Shown: in pieces, positions 15,713 to 25,924 of the stretch | How the letters are laid out: each line of letters opens with the position of its first letter | How positions within the stretch are numbered: the stretch's first letter is position 1 | Assembly: GCF_900609055.1 (NCBI RefSeq) | Contig: NZ_UXAW01000070.1 | Location: forward strand, 42,122 to 106,121 | Direction: 5' to 3' | Source: Pseudogemmobacter humi | GTDB taxonomy: Bacteria; Pseudomonadota; Alphaproteobacteria; Rhodobacterales; Rhodobacteraceae | Length of the DNA: 64,000 bases | Notes under the pieces: generated by a model | Seen by the model: the letters and a program-made list of their open reading frames with translations, nothing else | Told to the model about the DNA's origin: nothing | Database searches by the model: none | Translations under genes and position numbers: made by a program

Positions 15713-16840
15713 TCAGTCAAGTTTTGCGAAGGGACCGTGCGCAGAATGCTCATTGCTTCTGCTGAACTGAACCAACTCGCCGATCAGGGATGCCAAAACG
15801 GCCTTTCCCCTTGCCTCTGCCTTCGCCATGCCGATGAAAGCGGCTGCGGTATCCCGAACCCGGTAGCGCCCGATGCGCCCAGCATTCCGATCCGCAATCA
15901 GCAGGCAGAGGACGCTTCGCGTCTCTCCGAAAAGATCGCAGGAGGTGGCCCATTGTGCGCCAGATATGCCGATCATCATTGCACGATCGCGGGCAGCCAG
16001 TGTCAGGGCTCGCCACGAAGGCGGTTTGCCCGGCGACAACCCTTCGGCGTAGAGGCCAATGACATCTCTGAACTCGGGGCCTGCCAGCAGCATCACCTGT
16101 TCTGGCGATGTGGTTGGCGGCCCCAGCCGTGCATGTTCGCTGGCCCTACAAGTTTCGATTATCTTTTCTTCTTTGGTATCTGGTCGGACCAAACTGTCCG
16201 ACGGCGCGACCTCAACTGTCCGACCGGATGGCACCGAAAAATCGGCCAGAACCGCTGAAAGTGCCTCGATGACCTCGGCCAATCGGTCTCGTGACCGCAG
16301 TTCGGACGGCCTGAGGCGCGGGAAGATGGCGCGCGCGGCGTCCAAAGCTTCGGGCGCATCCAGTTGGCGAATCTGGCAGATCAGGTCATTGGCGCGATTC
16401 CTGGCTGCCCGAAGTTCCAGCGCCTCGACGGCCTCTTGCTGAACAAGGCGCAAGAGATCGCTAGCACGGTCGATGAGCGGGGCGAGATTGATCCCACTGG
16501 CACAGATGATGCGACCATCTGGGCTGCGCCGCCCGAACCTGCGTCCGTTGCGCATGGTTGCCCGGAAGATCAGTGCCCTCTCCGCAAGACGTGTCTCTAT
16601 GCGGTTGATCTGCCGCACTGACAGCCCAAGCTCGTCAGCCAGTCGGGTTACGGAGGTCCAAATAGAGCAGATTCTGCCGGGTTCAAAATCTTGAGCTTTC
16701 AGATGCCGCAGGGCATAGCGAAGGTAGCAGATGTCCTCGTCGCGCAGCCCCAAGCATTGCCGCAGTTTGCCAACGATGTCTGCCAGATCGAAAGGTCGCA
16801 CTCCAACCGGAAGCCCGCCATGTGTGAGGGTAAGGCTCAT
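15713..16840 (-). CDS. repC: RepC-like plasmid replication initiator
   Basis: A 375-residue initiator related to RepC of repABC plasmids. It starts MSLTLTHGGLPVGVRPFDLA, then a winged-helix DNA-binding region (SIWTSVTRLADELGLSVRQI followed by NRIETRLAERALIFR), then a variable linker and a C-terminal domain. Start at ATG 16840 with AAGGGGGCGG before it; the frame continues upstream but without support. The middle of the gene (16145-16230) is unusually AT-rich and holds repeats, as in repC genes that contain their own origin. repA/repB do not precede it; a ParA block follows instead. Confidence 0.85.
   Translation of the reverse strand: MSLTLTHGGLPVGVRPFDLADIVGKLRQCLGLRDEDICYLRYALRHLKAQDFEPGRICSIWTSVTRLADELGLSVRQINRIETRLAERALIFRATMRNGRRFGRRSPDGRIICASGINLAPLIDRASDLLRLVQQEAVEALELRAARNRANDLICQIRQLDAPEALDAARAIFPRLRPSELRSRDRLAEVIEALSAVLADFSVPSGRTVEVAPSDSLVRPDTKEEKIIETCRASEHARLGPPTTSPEQVMLLAGPEFRDVIGLYAEGLSPGKPPSWRALTLAARDRAMMIGISGAQWATSCDLFGETRSVLCLLIADRNAGRIGRYRVRDTAAAFIGMAKAEARGKAVLASLIGELVQFSRSNEHSAHGPFAKLD
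16145..16230. other. candidate replication origin inside repC
   Basis: A pyrimidine/AT-rich run (16148-16180) is followed by two copies of AACTGTCCGAC at 16192-16202 and 16214-16224, 22 bp apart (two helical turns), and an inverted GGTCGGAC at 16182. Related GTTGGACAGA words lie upstream of repC at 16996 and 17048. In repABC plasmids oriV lies within repC. Assignment is by analogy. Confidence 0.5.
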
Positions 16841-16850
16841 GTCCGCCCCC

Positions 16851-16879
16851 TTGCGTGGGCCGAACGATCCGGGTAGAAT
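16851..16879 (+). promoter_or_regulatory. promoter of candidate antisense RNA
   Basis: TTGCGT (16851-16856), a 17-bp spacer, then TAGAAT (16874-16879), reading opposite to repC and starting 10 bp upstream of its ATG. Confidence 0.55.
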
Positions 16880-16885
16880 CCAAAG

Positions 16886-16945
16886 CTGTGCAGACTTTGA
16901 ATGCCGTCGTGGTGGATGCCAGTCCCCACGGCGGTTTTTCGTTTT
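16886..16945 (+). ncRNA. candidate ctRNA antisense to the repC leader
   Basis: A transcript from the promoter at 16851-16879 would start near 16886. It would end at a terminator made of CCGTCGTGG (16904-16912) and CCACGGCGG (16926-16934, one G-U pair), followed by TTTTTCGTTTTT. The length of about 55-60 nt and position opposite the repC leader match the incompatibility RNAs of repABC plasmids, which limit RepC synthesis. No rightward gene exists here that would otherwise need this terminator. Confidence 0.55.
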
Positions 16946-16995
16946 TGACAGTTCGCCGATCTCGGGCCGCACTTCCAAACGGGTAGCTGTGATCG

Positions 16996-17057
16996 GTTGG
17001 ACAGAATCGGCTTTTCTCGTTGAATATCAAAGGGACAGCCACTGCCTGTTGGACAGA
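16996..17057. repeat. GTTGGACAGA repeats upstream of repC
   Basis: Exact copies of GTTGGACAGA lie at 16996-17005 and 17048-17057, with a partial GGGACAGCC between. The complement TCTGTCCAAC resembles the AACTGTCCGAC repeats inside repC. Candidate RepC or regulator binding sites in the repC promoter region. Confidence 0.45.
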
Positions 17058-17090
17058 GTAACCATCTGATTCCAAAGAATTGGCATCCCA

Positions 17091-17108
17091 CCCTACGGGC
17101 TGCCACTT
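17091..17108 (+). repeat. attR: direct repeat of tRNA-Glu 3' end
   Basis: Exact second copy of the 18-mer at 45-62. The upstream sequence is not tRNA-like, so this is the copy carried in by the element. Core chromosome starts to its right. Confidence 0.92.
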
Positions 17109-17226
17109 TTCTTCTGTTTTCCCTTACAACTGAACAGCTTATCCGTGCTTGGCGCATTCGTGCAGCAGACAGCTTGCGCCCGCACGCGGCTGCGGCCAGG
17201 TTGCGCTTGCAGAATAAGGAGCAGCC

Positions 17227-17649
17227 ATGTCCCATGCGATGGATGTCGAGGCGTTGACCGCCTTTCTGGCCCGTGATTTCGGCCAGGTCGCCGAAGATTT
17301 CCGGGTCGAGGCCGTCACGGCCGAAGGGCTGCGGCTGCGGCTGAAGGTGCAGGAGCGCCATCTGCGCCCGGGCGGCACGGTCTCGGGCCCGGCGATGTTC
17401 GGGCTGGCGGATGTGGCGGTCTACCTCGCCATCCTCTCGCGCATCGGTCCGGTCGCCCTGGCGGTGACCACCGGCTGCGCGATGGATTTCATGCGCAAGC
17501 CCGCCGCCGGGCGCGACCTTTACGCCGAGGTGCGGCTGCTGAAACTGGGCCGGAGCCTCGCCGTGGCCGATGCGCTGATCTTCAGCGAGGGTGTCACCGA
17601 ACCCGTCGCGCGGGCGAATATGACCTATTCGATTCCCCCCGCCCGCTGA
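17227..17649 (+). CDS. PaaI-family hotdog thioesterase
   Basis: A 140-residue hotdog-fold protein of the PaaI/YbgC-like group that hydrolyses acyl-CoA thioesters in the cytoplasm. The family core is visible: HLRPGGTVSGPAMFGLADVA (residues 43-62; the Gly-containing turn and the catalytic Asp), then VTTGCAMDFMRKPAAGRDLY and the final strand. It starts at ATG 17227 with AAGGAG upstream. It is the first host gene after the integrated element. Substrate unknown. Confidence 0.87.
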   Translation: MSHAMDVEALTAFLARDFGQVAEDFRVEAVTAEGLRLRLKVQERHLRPGGTVSGPAMFGLADVAVYLAILSRIGPVALAVTTGCAMDFMRKPAAGRDLYAEVRLLKLGRSLAVADALIFSEGVTEPVARANMTYSIPPAR

Positions 17650-17907
17650 TCCCGCCGAATCACGAAAGACGCCCATGCGGGGCAGCTCGGCCCCGGCGCG
17701 GGGTTATCCCCAGAGCTGTGCACCGGCTTATCCCGCGGCGCACCGCCCCCCGCCCGGAACCCCGGGACACGGAATAAATTTCTTGCCCGCCGGATGTGGC
17801 CCGCGTCGCCCGCTCCGCCGCCCTGCCAGGCGGCAAAACCACCCGTTTCCACAGGTTTCGGACGCTTTACCACCCCTAGAGGTATTTTCCGGGGCAATCG
17901 AAAACTG
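17650..17907. other. GC-rich intergenic region before the nrd promoter
   Basis: No gene. It contains three DnaA-box-like words (TTATCCCCA near 17704, TTATCCCGC near 17729, TTTCCACAGG near 17847). Weak matches; DnaA control of nrd is known in E. coli, but I do not claim it here. Confidence 0.35.
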
Positions 17908-17923
17908 ACACAAGATATTGACA
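17908..17923. promoter_or_regulatory. NrdR-box-like site and -35 element of nrd operon
   Basis: ACACAAGATATTGACA matches the NrdR consensus ACAC-W-ATATAT-W-GTGT at 13 of 16 positions. Its last six bases TTGACA also form a perfect -35; a weak -10 (CAATAT, 17942-17947) follows at 18 bp. Repressor binding here would block transcription. Only one clear box is seen, although NrdR usually uses two. Confidence 0.5.
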
Positions 17924-17950
17924 ACCATCTTCGTCTGGCGCCAATATGCT

Positions 17951-18117
17951 GGTGTTCTGGTGCTCCGGTTTGCAGCCGGCGTGAAAAGGGAAGCCGGTGC
18001 AAGGCCGGCGCTGCCCCCGCAACTGTAAGCGGCAAGCGAAGCCGGCGGGCCATCGGATCGGGACAATCCGAAGGCCGGCCTTGCGGCGCTCCGCAAGTCA
18101 GGAGACCTGCCAGAACC
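17951..18117 (+). ncRNA. cobalamin (AdoCbl) riboswitch
   Basis: The conserved elements are all present in order: a closing stem TTCTGG (17954) with CCAGAA (18110), GCCGGCGTGAAAAGGGAAGC, GCCGGTGCAAGGCCGGCGC, TGCCCCCGCAACTGTAAGCG, and the B12 box AGTCAGGAGACCTGCC (18096-18111). It lies in the 5' leader of nrdHIEF, about 115 bp before nrdH. Cobalamin binding would switch off the B12-independent class Ib reductase, presumably because a B12-dependent class II enzyme exists elsewhere in the genome. Confidence 0.96.
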
Positions 18118-18230
18118 GAAAAGGCAACGAAACCGTGCGGAGGGCGCGGAAGAGTGGATCCGGCGGATACGTCTCCGCGGGCCGGTCTTCTGTGAACCGC
18201 CGCCACCCGGGACAGAAGAAGGATCAGGCA

Positions 18231-18452
18231 ATGACCATCACCGTTTACTCGAAACCCGCCTGCGTTCAGTGCACCGCGACCACCCGCGCGCTCGACGCCC
18301 GCGGCATCGCTTACAGCATCATCGACCTGACCGAGGATTCCGACGCGATGGAGCGGGTGATGGCCATGGGCTACCGCCAGGCCCCGGTCGTGGTGGCGGG
18401 CGATGCGCATTGGGCCGGATTCCGCCCGGACATGATCGGCCGCCTCTCCTGA
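18231..18452 (+). CDS. nrdH: glutaredoxin-like NrdH redoxin
   Basis: A 73-residue thioredoxin-fold redoxin that re-reduces NrdE. The active site CVQC is at residues 11-14, followed by TATTRALDARGIAYSIIDLT and the cis-Pro/binding region RQAPVVVAGDAHWAGFRPD, ending with the family-typical DMIGRLS. GAAGGA lies upstream of the ATG. First gene of nrdHIEF, downstream of the riboswitch. Confidence 0.97.
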   Translation: MTITVYSKPACVQCTATTRALDARGIAYSIIDLTEDSDAMERVMAMGYRQAPVVVAGDAHWAGFRPDMIGRLS

Positions 18453-18462
18453 GGCGGGGGTC

Positions 18463-18891
18463 GTGGAGCCTGCCGTTCCCGGTTTGATCTATTATTCGTC
18501 CGAATCGGGCAATACTGCGCGCTTCATGCACAAACTCGGGTTTGCGGCGCAGAGGATTCCGATCTCGCCGAAGGATGAGATGCCGGCAGTCGCGCAGGAT
18601 TACGTGCTGATCCTGCCGACCTTCGCCGATGGCGAGGGCCGCGGGGCCGTCCCGAAACAGGTGATCCGCTTTCTGAACGATCCGGCGCGGCGCGCGCGGA
18701 TCCGCGGCGTGATCGCTTCGGGAAACAGAAATTTCGGCGCGACTTTTGCCCTCGCGGGTAAGATCATCGCCGGGAAATGCAATGTCCCCGTGCTCTGGCG
18801 TTTCGAGCTGGCGGGACTTGAGACCGATATCGCCCGCGTCCGGCGCGGGCTTCAGCTTTTCCGGGGGATGGAATGCTCGACAATGGCGTGA
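18463..18891 (+). CDS. nrdI: flavodoxin-like NrdI
   Basis: A 142-residue flavodoxin that supplies oxidant for assembly of the Mn(III)2-tyrosyl radical in NrdF. FMN-binding blocks: [18 protein letters not shown] (phosphate loop), [20 protein letters not shown] and [19 protein letters not shown]. It starts at GTG 18463, preceded by GAGGCGGGG, and overlaps nrdE by 19 bp. Confidence 0.96.
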   Translation: MEPAVPGLIYYSSESGNTARFMHKLGFAAQRIPISPKDEMPAVAQDYVLILPTFADGEGRGAVPKQVIRFLNDPARRARIRGVIASGNRNFGATFALAGKIIAGKCNVPVLWRFELAGLETDIARVRRGLQLFRGMECSTMA

Positions 18892-20999
18892 AGCCTGCGC
18901 TGGATTACCATGCGCTGAACGCGATGCTTAACCTCTACGATTCAGAGGGGAAGATCCGTTTCGAAGCAGACCGTATGGCGGCACGGCAGTATTTCCTGCA
19001 ACATGTGAATCAGAATACCGTCTTCTTTCACAATCTCGACGAGAAGCTGCGCTATCTGGTCGATGAAGGTTATTACGAAGCCGAAGTTCTGGACCAGTAT
19101 TCGCGCAACTTCCAGCGCGCGATCTGGGATGCCGCCTATGCGCGGAAGTTCCGTTTTCCGACTTTCCTCGGCGCGTTCAAATATTATACCTCCTACACGC
19201 TGAAAACCCGTGACGGGCAGCGGTATCTGGAGCGTTACGAGGACCGCGTGGTCATGGTCGCGCTGGCGCTGGCGCGCGGCGACGAAGCGCTGGCGATGAG
19301 CTTCATGGAGGAAGTCCTTTCGGGCCGGTTCCAGCCGGCGACGCCGACCTTCCTGAATGCCGGAAAGAAATCCCGCGGCGAATTGATTTCCTGTTTCCTC
19401 CTGCGGATCGAGGATAATATGGAATCCATCGGCCGCAGCATCAATTCGGCGCTGCAATTGTCGAAACGCGGTGGCGGCGTGGCTTTGATGCTGACCAATC
19501 TGCGAGAATTGGGCGCGCCGATCAAGGGGATCGAGAACCAGTCCTCGGGCGTGATTCCGGTGATGAAACTTCTGGAAGACAGTTTCAGCTACGCCAATCA
19601 GCTTGGCGCGCGCCAGGGCGCGGGGGCGGTCTATCTGAATGCGCATCACCCCGATATTCTGCGCTTCCTCGATACCAAACGCGAGAATGCCGACGAAAAG
19701 ATCCGCATCAAGACGCTGAGCCTTGGCGTGGTGATCCCGGATATCACTTTCGAGCTGGCTAAGAAAAATTCAGATATGTATCTTTTCTCGCCGCATGACG
19801 TCGAGAAGATCTATGGCGTGCCCTTCTCGGAGATTTCGGTTTCCGAGAAATATCATGAAATGGTGGACGACAAGCGGATCAAGAAAAAGAAGATCAACGC
19901 ACGGGAATTTTTCCAGACCATCGCCGAGATCCAGTTCGAAAGCGGCTATCCCTATATCATGTTCGAGGACAGCGTGAACCGGGCCAATCCGGTTCATGGC
20001 CGCATCACCATGTCGAATCTCTGCTCGGAGATCCTTCAGGTGAATGAGGCGAGCACGTTCCACGAAGATCTGAATTACGATCACCTCGGCACCGATATTT
20101 CATGCAATCTCGGCTCGCTGAATATTGCGGCGACGATGGACGGGCCGGATTTCGGCGCGACCGTCGAAGCGGCAATCCGCGCGCTGACCGCGGTGTCGGA
20201 AATGTCGGCGATCGACGCGGTGCCCTCGATCCGGCGTGGCAATGACGAGGCCCATGCGGTGGGGCTTGGCCAGATGAACCTGCACGGCTATCTGGCGCGC
20301 GAACATGTCTATTACGGCTCCCCCGAGGGGGTGGAATTCACCAGCGTGTATTTCGCGGCTGTCGCCTATCACGCGATCCGTGCCTCCAATCTGCTGGCAC
20401 AGGAAAAGGGTGAGAGCTTCCGCGATTTTGACAAGTCGAAATATGCCGATGGTTCGTTTTTCGACAAATACACCGGGCAGGACTGGCTTCCGACCTCGGA
20501 AAAAGTGGCGAGCCTGTTCGAAAAGGTCAAGCTGCCGACCCGCCAGGACTGGGCGGAACTGAAGGCGCTCGTGATGCAATACGGGCTTTACAACCGCAAT
20601 CTCCAGGCGGTGCCTCCGACCGGCTCGATCAGCTATATCAACAATTCGACATCTTCGATCCATCCGATCGTGGCGAAAATCGAGATCCGCAAAGAGGGCA
20701 AGATCGGTCGCGTCTATTATCCGGCGGCTTTCATGTCGAACGAGAATCTCGAATATTATCAGGATGCCTATGAGATCGGTCCGGAAAAGATCATCGACAC
20801 CTATGCGGCGGCAACCGAACATGTCGATCAGGGCCTGTCTCTGACCCTGTTCTTCCCGTCCGAGGCCACCACGCGCGATATCAACAAGGCCCAGATCTAT
20901 GCCTGGAAGAAGGGCATCAAGACGATCTATTACATCCGCCTGCGCCAGACCGCGCTGGAAGGAACCGAAGTGCAGGGCTGCGTTTCCTGCACGTTGTGA
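18873..20999 (+). CDS. nrdE: class Ib ribonucleotide reductase large subunit
   Basis: A 708-residue NrdE that reduces ribonucleoside diphosphates. It lacks the N-terminal ATP-cone of NrdA. Redox-active Cys174 (ELISCFLLR) and the NLCSEI radical-site motif (Asn, Cys, Glu) are present, as are [19 protein letters not shown] and the C-terminal CVSC pair, which is the substrate of NrdH. Typical family length. Overlaps nrdI; 58 bp before nrdF contain a dispersed GC-rich repeat. Confidence 0.98.
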   Translation: MLDNGVKPALDYHALNAMLNLYDSEGKIRFEADRMAARQYFLQHVNQNTVFFHNLDEKLRYLVDEGYYEAEVLDQYSRNFQRAIWDAAYARKFRFPTFLGAFKYYTSYTLKTRDGQRYLERYEDRVVMVALALARGDEALAMSFMEEVLSGRFQPATPTFLNAGKKSRGELISCFLLRIEDNMESIGRSINSALQLSKRGGGVALMLTNLRELGAPIKGIENQSSGVIPVMKLLEDSFSYANQLGARQGAGAVYLNAHHPDILRFLDTKRENADEKIRIKTLSLGVVIPDITFELAKKNSDMYLFSPHDVEKIYGVPFSEISVSEKYHEMVDDKRIKKKKINAREFFQTIAEIQFESGYPYIMFEDSVNRANPVHGRITMSNLCSEILQVNEASTFHEDLNYDHLGTDISCNLGSLNIAATMDGPDFGATVEAAIRALTAVSEMSAIDAVPSIRRGNDEAHAVGLGQMNLHGYLAREHVYYGSPEGVEFTSVYFAAVAYHAIRASNLLAQEKGESFRDFDKSKYADGSFFDKYTGQDWLPTSEKVASLFEKVKLPTRQDWAELKALVMQYGLYNRNLQAVPPTGSISYINNSTSSIHPIVAKIEIRKEGKIGRVYYPAAFMSNENLEYYQDAYEIGPEKIIDTYAAATEHVDQGLSLTLFFPSEATTRDINKAQIYAWKKGIKTIYYIRLRQTALEGTEVQGCVSCTL

Positions 21000-21011
21000 C
21001 GGATGGAAAGC

Positions 21012-22050
<1,039 letters not shown>

Positions 22051-22061
22051 AATCCGCGACA

Positions 22062-22090
22062 AAGCCCGGGCCTGCCGCCCGGGCTTTTCG
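22062..22090. terminator. bidirectional terminator after nrdF
   Basis: A perfect 10-bp stem AAGCCCGGGC/GCCCGGGCTT (22062-22071 and 22077-22086, loop CTGCC) is followed by TTCG-TTT on + and flanked by A-rich sequence on the other strand. It sits between the converging nrdF and RAM-domain genes. Confidence 0.9.
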
Positions 22091-22092
22091 TT

Positions 22093-22329
22093 TCAGAAGG
22101 CGCGGAAGGTCATCGTGGTCAGTGTGCGCTGAATCCCGGGAATGTCGAACAGCCGTGACGACAGGTAATGGCCGACTTCCTCGCCGTCGGGGATATAGAC
22201 TTTGGCGATCAGATCGTAATCGCCGCTTGTCGAATAAAGCTCGCTGACGACCTCACGGTCCCAGATCGCATCGGCGACCTCATAGGTTCGGCCGGGCGCG
22301 CAGCGGAACTGAACGAAAACCAGCGACAT
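22093..22329 (-). CDS. Lrp/AsnC ligand-binding (RAM) domain protein
   Basis: A 78-residue stand-alone RAM domain without the HTH of Lrp regulators. Start at MSLVFVQFRCAPGRTYEVAD; STSGDYDLIAKVYIP is the effector-binding motif and FDIPGIQRTLTTMTFRAF the last strand. Such SMLA proteins form octamers that bind amino acids, but their role is poorly known. The frame extends upstream to 22395, without a suitable start. Confidence 0.88.
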   Translation of the reverse strand: MSLVFVQFRCAPGRTYEVADAIWDREVVSELYSTSGDYDLIAKVYIPDGEEVGHYLSSRLFDIPGIQRTLTTMTFRAF

Positions 22330-22401
22330 GACGGGATCCTTTCCTTTGGTCCCAAGCCTAACGCCTGACGAGGGAAAGGAAAATCCCCCTCCCACGGTGA
22401 G

Positions 22402-22469
22402 GCGGTTTCTTCAAAGAAACCGCACCGGAGCCTTTGAAGGCTCCGGGCCGGAGTTTTTGAAAACTCCGG
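22402..22469. repeat. three tandem perfect 22-bp palindromes
   Basis: Palindromes GCGGTTTCTT-CA-AAGAAACCGC (22402-22423), CCGGAGCCTT-TG-AAGGCTCCGG (22425-22446) and CCGGAGTTTT-TG-AAAACTCCGG (22448-22469). Each has two perfect 10-bp arms with a 2-base centre, and they are spaced exactly 23 bp. They lie between the helicase stop and the RAM-protein gene on the same strand. They could terminate or process the transcript, or be a repeated genomic element. Confidence 0.85.
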
Positions 22470-22476
22470 CGGCGGG

Positions 22477-24024
22477 TCAGCCGGGCTCGTCGCCCGAGGT
22501 GAGTTCCAGCTTAGGCGCCGCCCCTTTCAGATCGCTGATGCCGAGCGGCAGCTTTGGCCGCGCCAGCCGGTTGCGCACAACCCAGTGCAGCCGGGTCTCG
22601 GCCCGGGTGATCGCCACATAGGCGAGGCGCTTCCACAGAGGCACACCCGCTTCGGTGCGGTTCGCCCAGGCGGCGGCGGAAAGGTCGGGCGCGAAGACCT
22701 GGACCTCGGGCCATTGGCTCCCCTGGGCCTTGTGGATCGTCACCGCCGCGCCGTGCAGGAAGGTCGCGCCCATCGTGGCGGCATGGGGGATGAACGGCTC
22801 TTCCTCGTCGGGCTTTTCGATCTTGATGATCGAGGCGGCGGAAAGCTGCGGATCCTCGGCGCCGATCACATGCAGCTTGGCAAAGCCCGTGCGGTTGCCG
22901 GGGCCGAGATAGATCACCTGCGCGCCCTTGATCAGCCCGCGCGCCTCCAGATCCACCCGTTTCTTGCGGTGTTTCAGCGGCAGTTCGATCCCGTCGCAGA
23001 TCAGCGGCTCGCCGGGGATCAGGTCGTGTTCCGGCGCGCCATGGGCGGTGCGGAAGGCGGTGATCAGCTTGACGCGGGTGATGTTGCGCCAGACCAGCAC
23101 CGGGCTGCGCGCCATCAGATCGGCGTCCACCCGTTCCGACCAGACCACCCGGTCATCCTGCGCCGCCTTCTCGCGCACCAGCCGCTCGAAGGCCGGGAAA
23201 TCCAGCGTGTCGTCTGCCAGCGCATGGGCGAGGTCGAGGATCGGATTGTCCTGGGTCTGGCGGTGGATGCGGTTCAGGATCAGCTGGCGCTCGGGGCCAA
23301 GCGTCTCGAACACCATCTTGCCCGACTGCCCCACCGGCGCCAGCTGCGCCGGATCGCCGAACAGCACCAGACACGGGAAGATCTCGCGCAAGTCGTCGAA
23401 CTGGCGCTCGTCCAGCATCGAGGCCTCATCGACGAAGCCGATGTCCAGCGGATCCTCGCGCCGTTTCCAGCCCTTGATGAAATCGGATCCCTTCAGCCCC
23501 GCCGCCGCCAGCGCGCCGGGAATCGAGGCGACCTGGGCGTAGAACGCCTGCGCCCGGTCGAGCGCCTGCTCGGTCAGCCCCTCGACCCCCAGCCCCTCGA
23601 TCGCGGGGCGTTCGGCCTGGCCCGCCAGCCATTCGGCGATGCGCTCGTATTGCGGATCATAGACCGGGGTATAGAGGATGCGGTGGATCGTGGTCGCGGG
23701 CACACCGCGCATCCGCAGAACCGAGGCCGCCTTGTTGGTGGGCGCAAGGATCGCCAGCGTCCGGCGCTCCTTGCGGCGCTTGCCCTCCCAGTCGCCCGAG
23801 ACCACCTCGACCCCGGCGGCTTTCAGCGCCTTGTAAAGCTGGGCCAGCAGAAGCGTCTTGCCCGATCCGGCCTTGCCGATCACCGCCGCGACCGAACTGC
23901 TGCCCTCGGGGGGCGGAAGCAGCATTCCCTCGTCGAGATCCACGCCCTGGGATTTCAGCCCGAGCGCGATACGGTCCCAGGCCTCGGCCTGATCGTCGGA
24001 GAAAGTGGGGGCCGGTGCCTGCAT
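22477..24024 (-). CDS. RecD-like/UvrD-like AAA ATPase helicase
   Basis: A 515-residue SF1 helicase resembling the helicase core of RecD/TraA. Motifs: Walker A VIGKAGSGKTLLLAQLYKAL (residues 48-67), Ia AILAPTNKAASVLRMRGVPA, Walker B DIGFVDEASMLDERQ, III LVLFGDPAQLAPVGQSGKM, IV ILNRIHRQTQDNP, V HGAAVTIHKAQGSQWPEVQV and VI KRLAYVAITRAETRLHWVV. A free-standing form is common in Rhodobacterales chromosomes. Likely a 5'-3' DNA helicase in repair; no nuclease domain. Confidence 0.88.
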   Translation of the reverse strand: MQAPAPTFSDDQAEAWDRIALGLKSQGVDLDEGMLLPPPEGSSSVAAVIGKAGSGKTLLLAQLYKALKAAGVEVVSGDWEGKRRKERRTLAILAPTNKAASVLRMRGVPATTIHRILYTPVYDPQYERIAEWLAGQAERPAIEGLGVEGLTEQALDRAQAFYAQVASIPGALAAAGLKGSDFIKGWKRREDPLDIGFVDEASMLDERQFDDLREIFPCLVLFGDPAQLAPVGQSGKMVFETLGPERQLILNRIHRQTQDNPILDLAHALADDTLDFPAFERLVREKAAQDDRVVWSERVDADLMARSPVLVWRNITRVKLITAFRTAHGAPEHDLIPGEPLICDGIELPLKHRKKRVDLEARGLIKGAQVIYLGPGNRTGFAKLHVIGAEDPQLSAASIIKIEKPDEEEPFIPHAATMGATFLHGAAVTIHKAQGSQWPEVQVFAPDLSAAAWANRTEAGVPLWKRLAYVAITRAETRLHWVVRNRLARPKLPLGISDLKGAAPKLELTSGDEPG

Positions 24025-24084
24025 GGGGCGAGAGTATCGCGCGCGCGGGCCAAGGGCCAGTGCGCCCGTGCAGGGTTCAGCGGT

Positions 24085-24261
24085 TCAGTGCGGCCGCCCC
24101 GAGGCCGCGCCGCCATTGCCATTGCCGCGCGAAAGTCCGGCGATCTCGGCCTCGGCGGTGCGCAAGGCCTCTTCGGCCTTGGCCGCCAGCGCGGGAAGGC
24201 CGTTCGCCAGAGCATAGGCTTTCAGATCCCGCAGAACCTCGAAGATCCATTCATGACTCAT
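24085..24261 (-). CDS. small conserved hypothetical protein
   Basis: A 58-residue protein, start ATG 24261: MSHEWIFEVLRDLKAYALAN then GLPALAAKAEEALRTAEAEI, a two-helix unit with a Gly/Asn-rich end. This type is familiar as an uncharacterised small protein in Rhodobacteraceae. Upstream in the same direction as the helicase gene but 60 bp away. Confidence 0.65.
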   Translation of the reverse strand: MSHEWIFEVLRDLKAYALANGLPALAAKAEEALRTAEAEIAGLSRGNGNGGAASGRPH

Positions 24262-24417
24262 AACGGCACCCGGCACCGGCGGCAGACCGGATAAGGGTAT
24301 CATTTACCATAAGGCAGAGAGTATCCGCAGTTATGTGCACAATGTGCCAGTGCTGTCGCGCAAAGAGAAACGCCGCACCCGGAAGGATGCGACGTTCCCG
24401 CGGTTTCCCACCCGGGG

Positions 24418-25710
<1,293 letters not shown>

Positions 25711-25924
25711 GGGCCAGCTCCAAAACTCGTGCGCCGCACCGCAGAATCGATGCGCTTGCAGCAGAGATAAAATCCGTCGCGAAATAATGCAATACACAAA
25801 CATGAGTATCGGTAATTTTATGTCCGCCGCGTCGCAGAAATCCGCCGGGCTTTTCGCGCTGCGCGGGCAGGGTTGAAACGCCGCGGCGCCGGTGATCTAC
25901 CGGGCGAAAATCGGGGGGAATGGC

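Larger units (their letters stand above)
45..17108. mobile_element. 17-kb integrative element with RepC replicon in tRNA-Glu
   Basis: The element is bounded by 18-bp direct repeats of the tRNA-Glu 3' end and has its integrase at the left edge. Inside are a Pre/Mob-like relaxase, a resolvase, a helicase-containing probable defence cassette, three or four toxin-antitoxin loci, and a ParA/RepC plasmid block. Core genes (thioesterase, nrd operon) start directly after the right repeat. Base composition is patchy: 8.4-11.2 kb is clearly AT-rich, showing mosaic assembly. No type IV secretion genes are visible, so it is at most mobilizable, not self-conjugative. The integrated plasmid or IME interpretation is inference from gene content. 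Confidence 0.9.

Noticed and set aside
17133..17850. DnaA-box-like words that could mark an origin
   Set aside because: Matches are partial (TTATCCCCA, TTATCCCGC), loosely spaced, with no AT-rich unwinding region.
22585..24294. Rightward ORF of 569 codons opposite the RecD-like helicase
   Set aside because: Arg/Asp/His-rich composition typical of antisense frames in GC-rich DNA; the helicase on the other strand has all its motifs.
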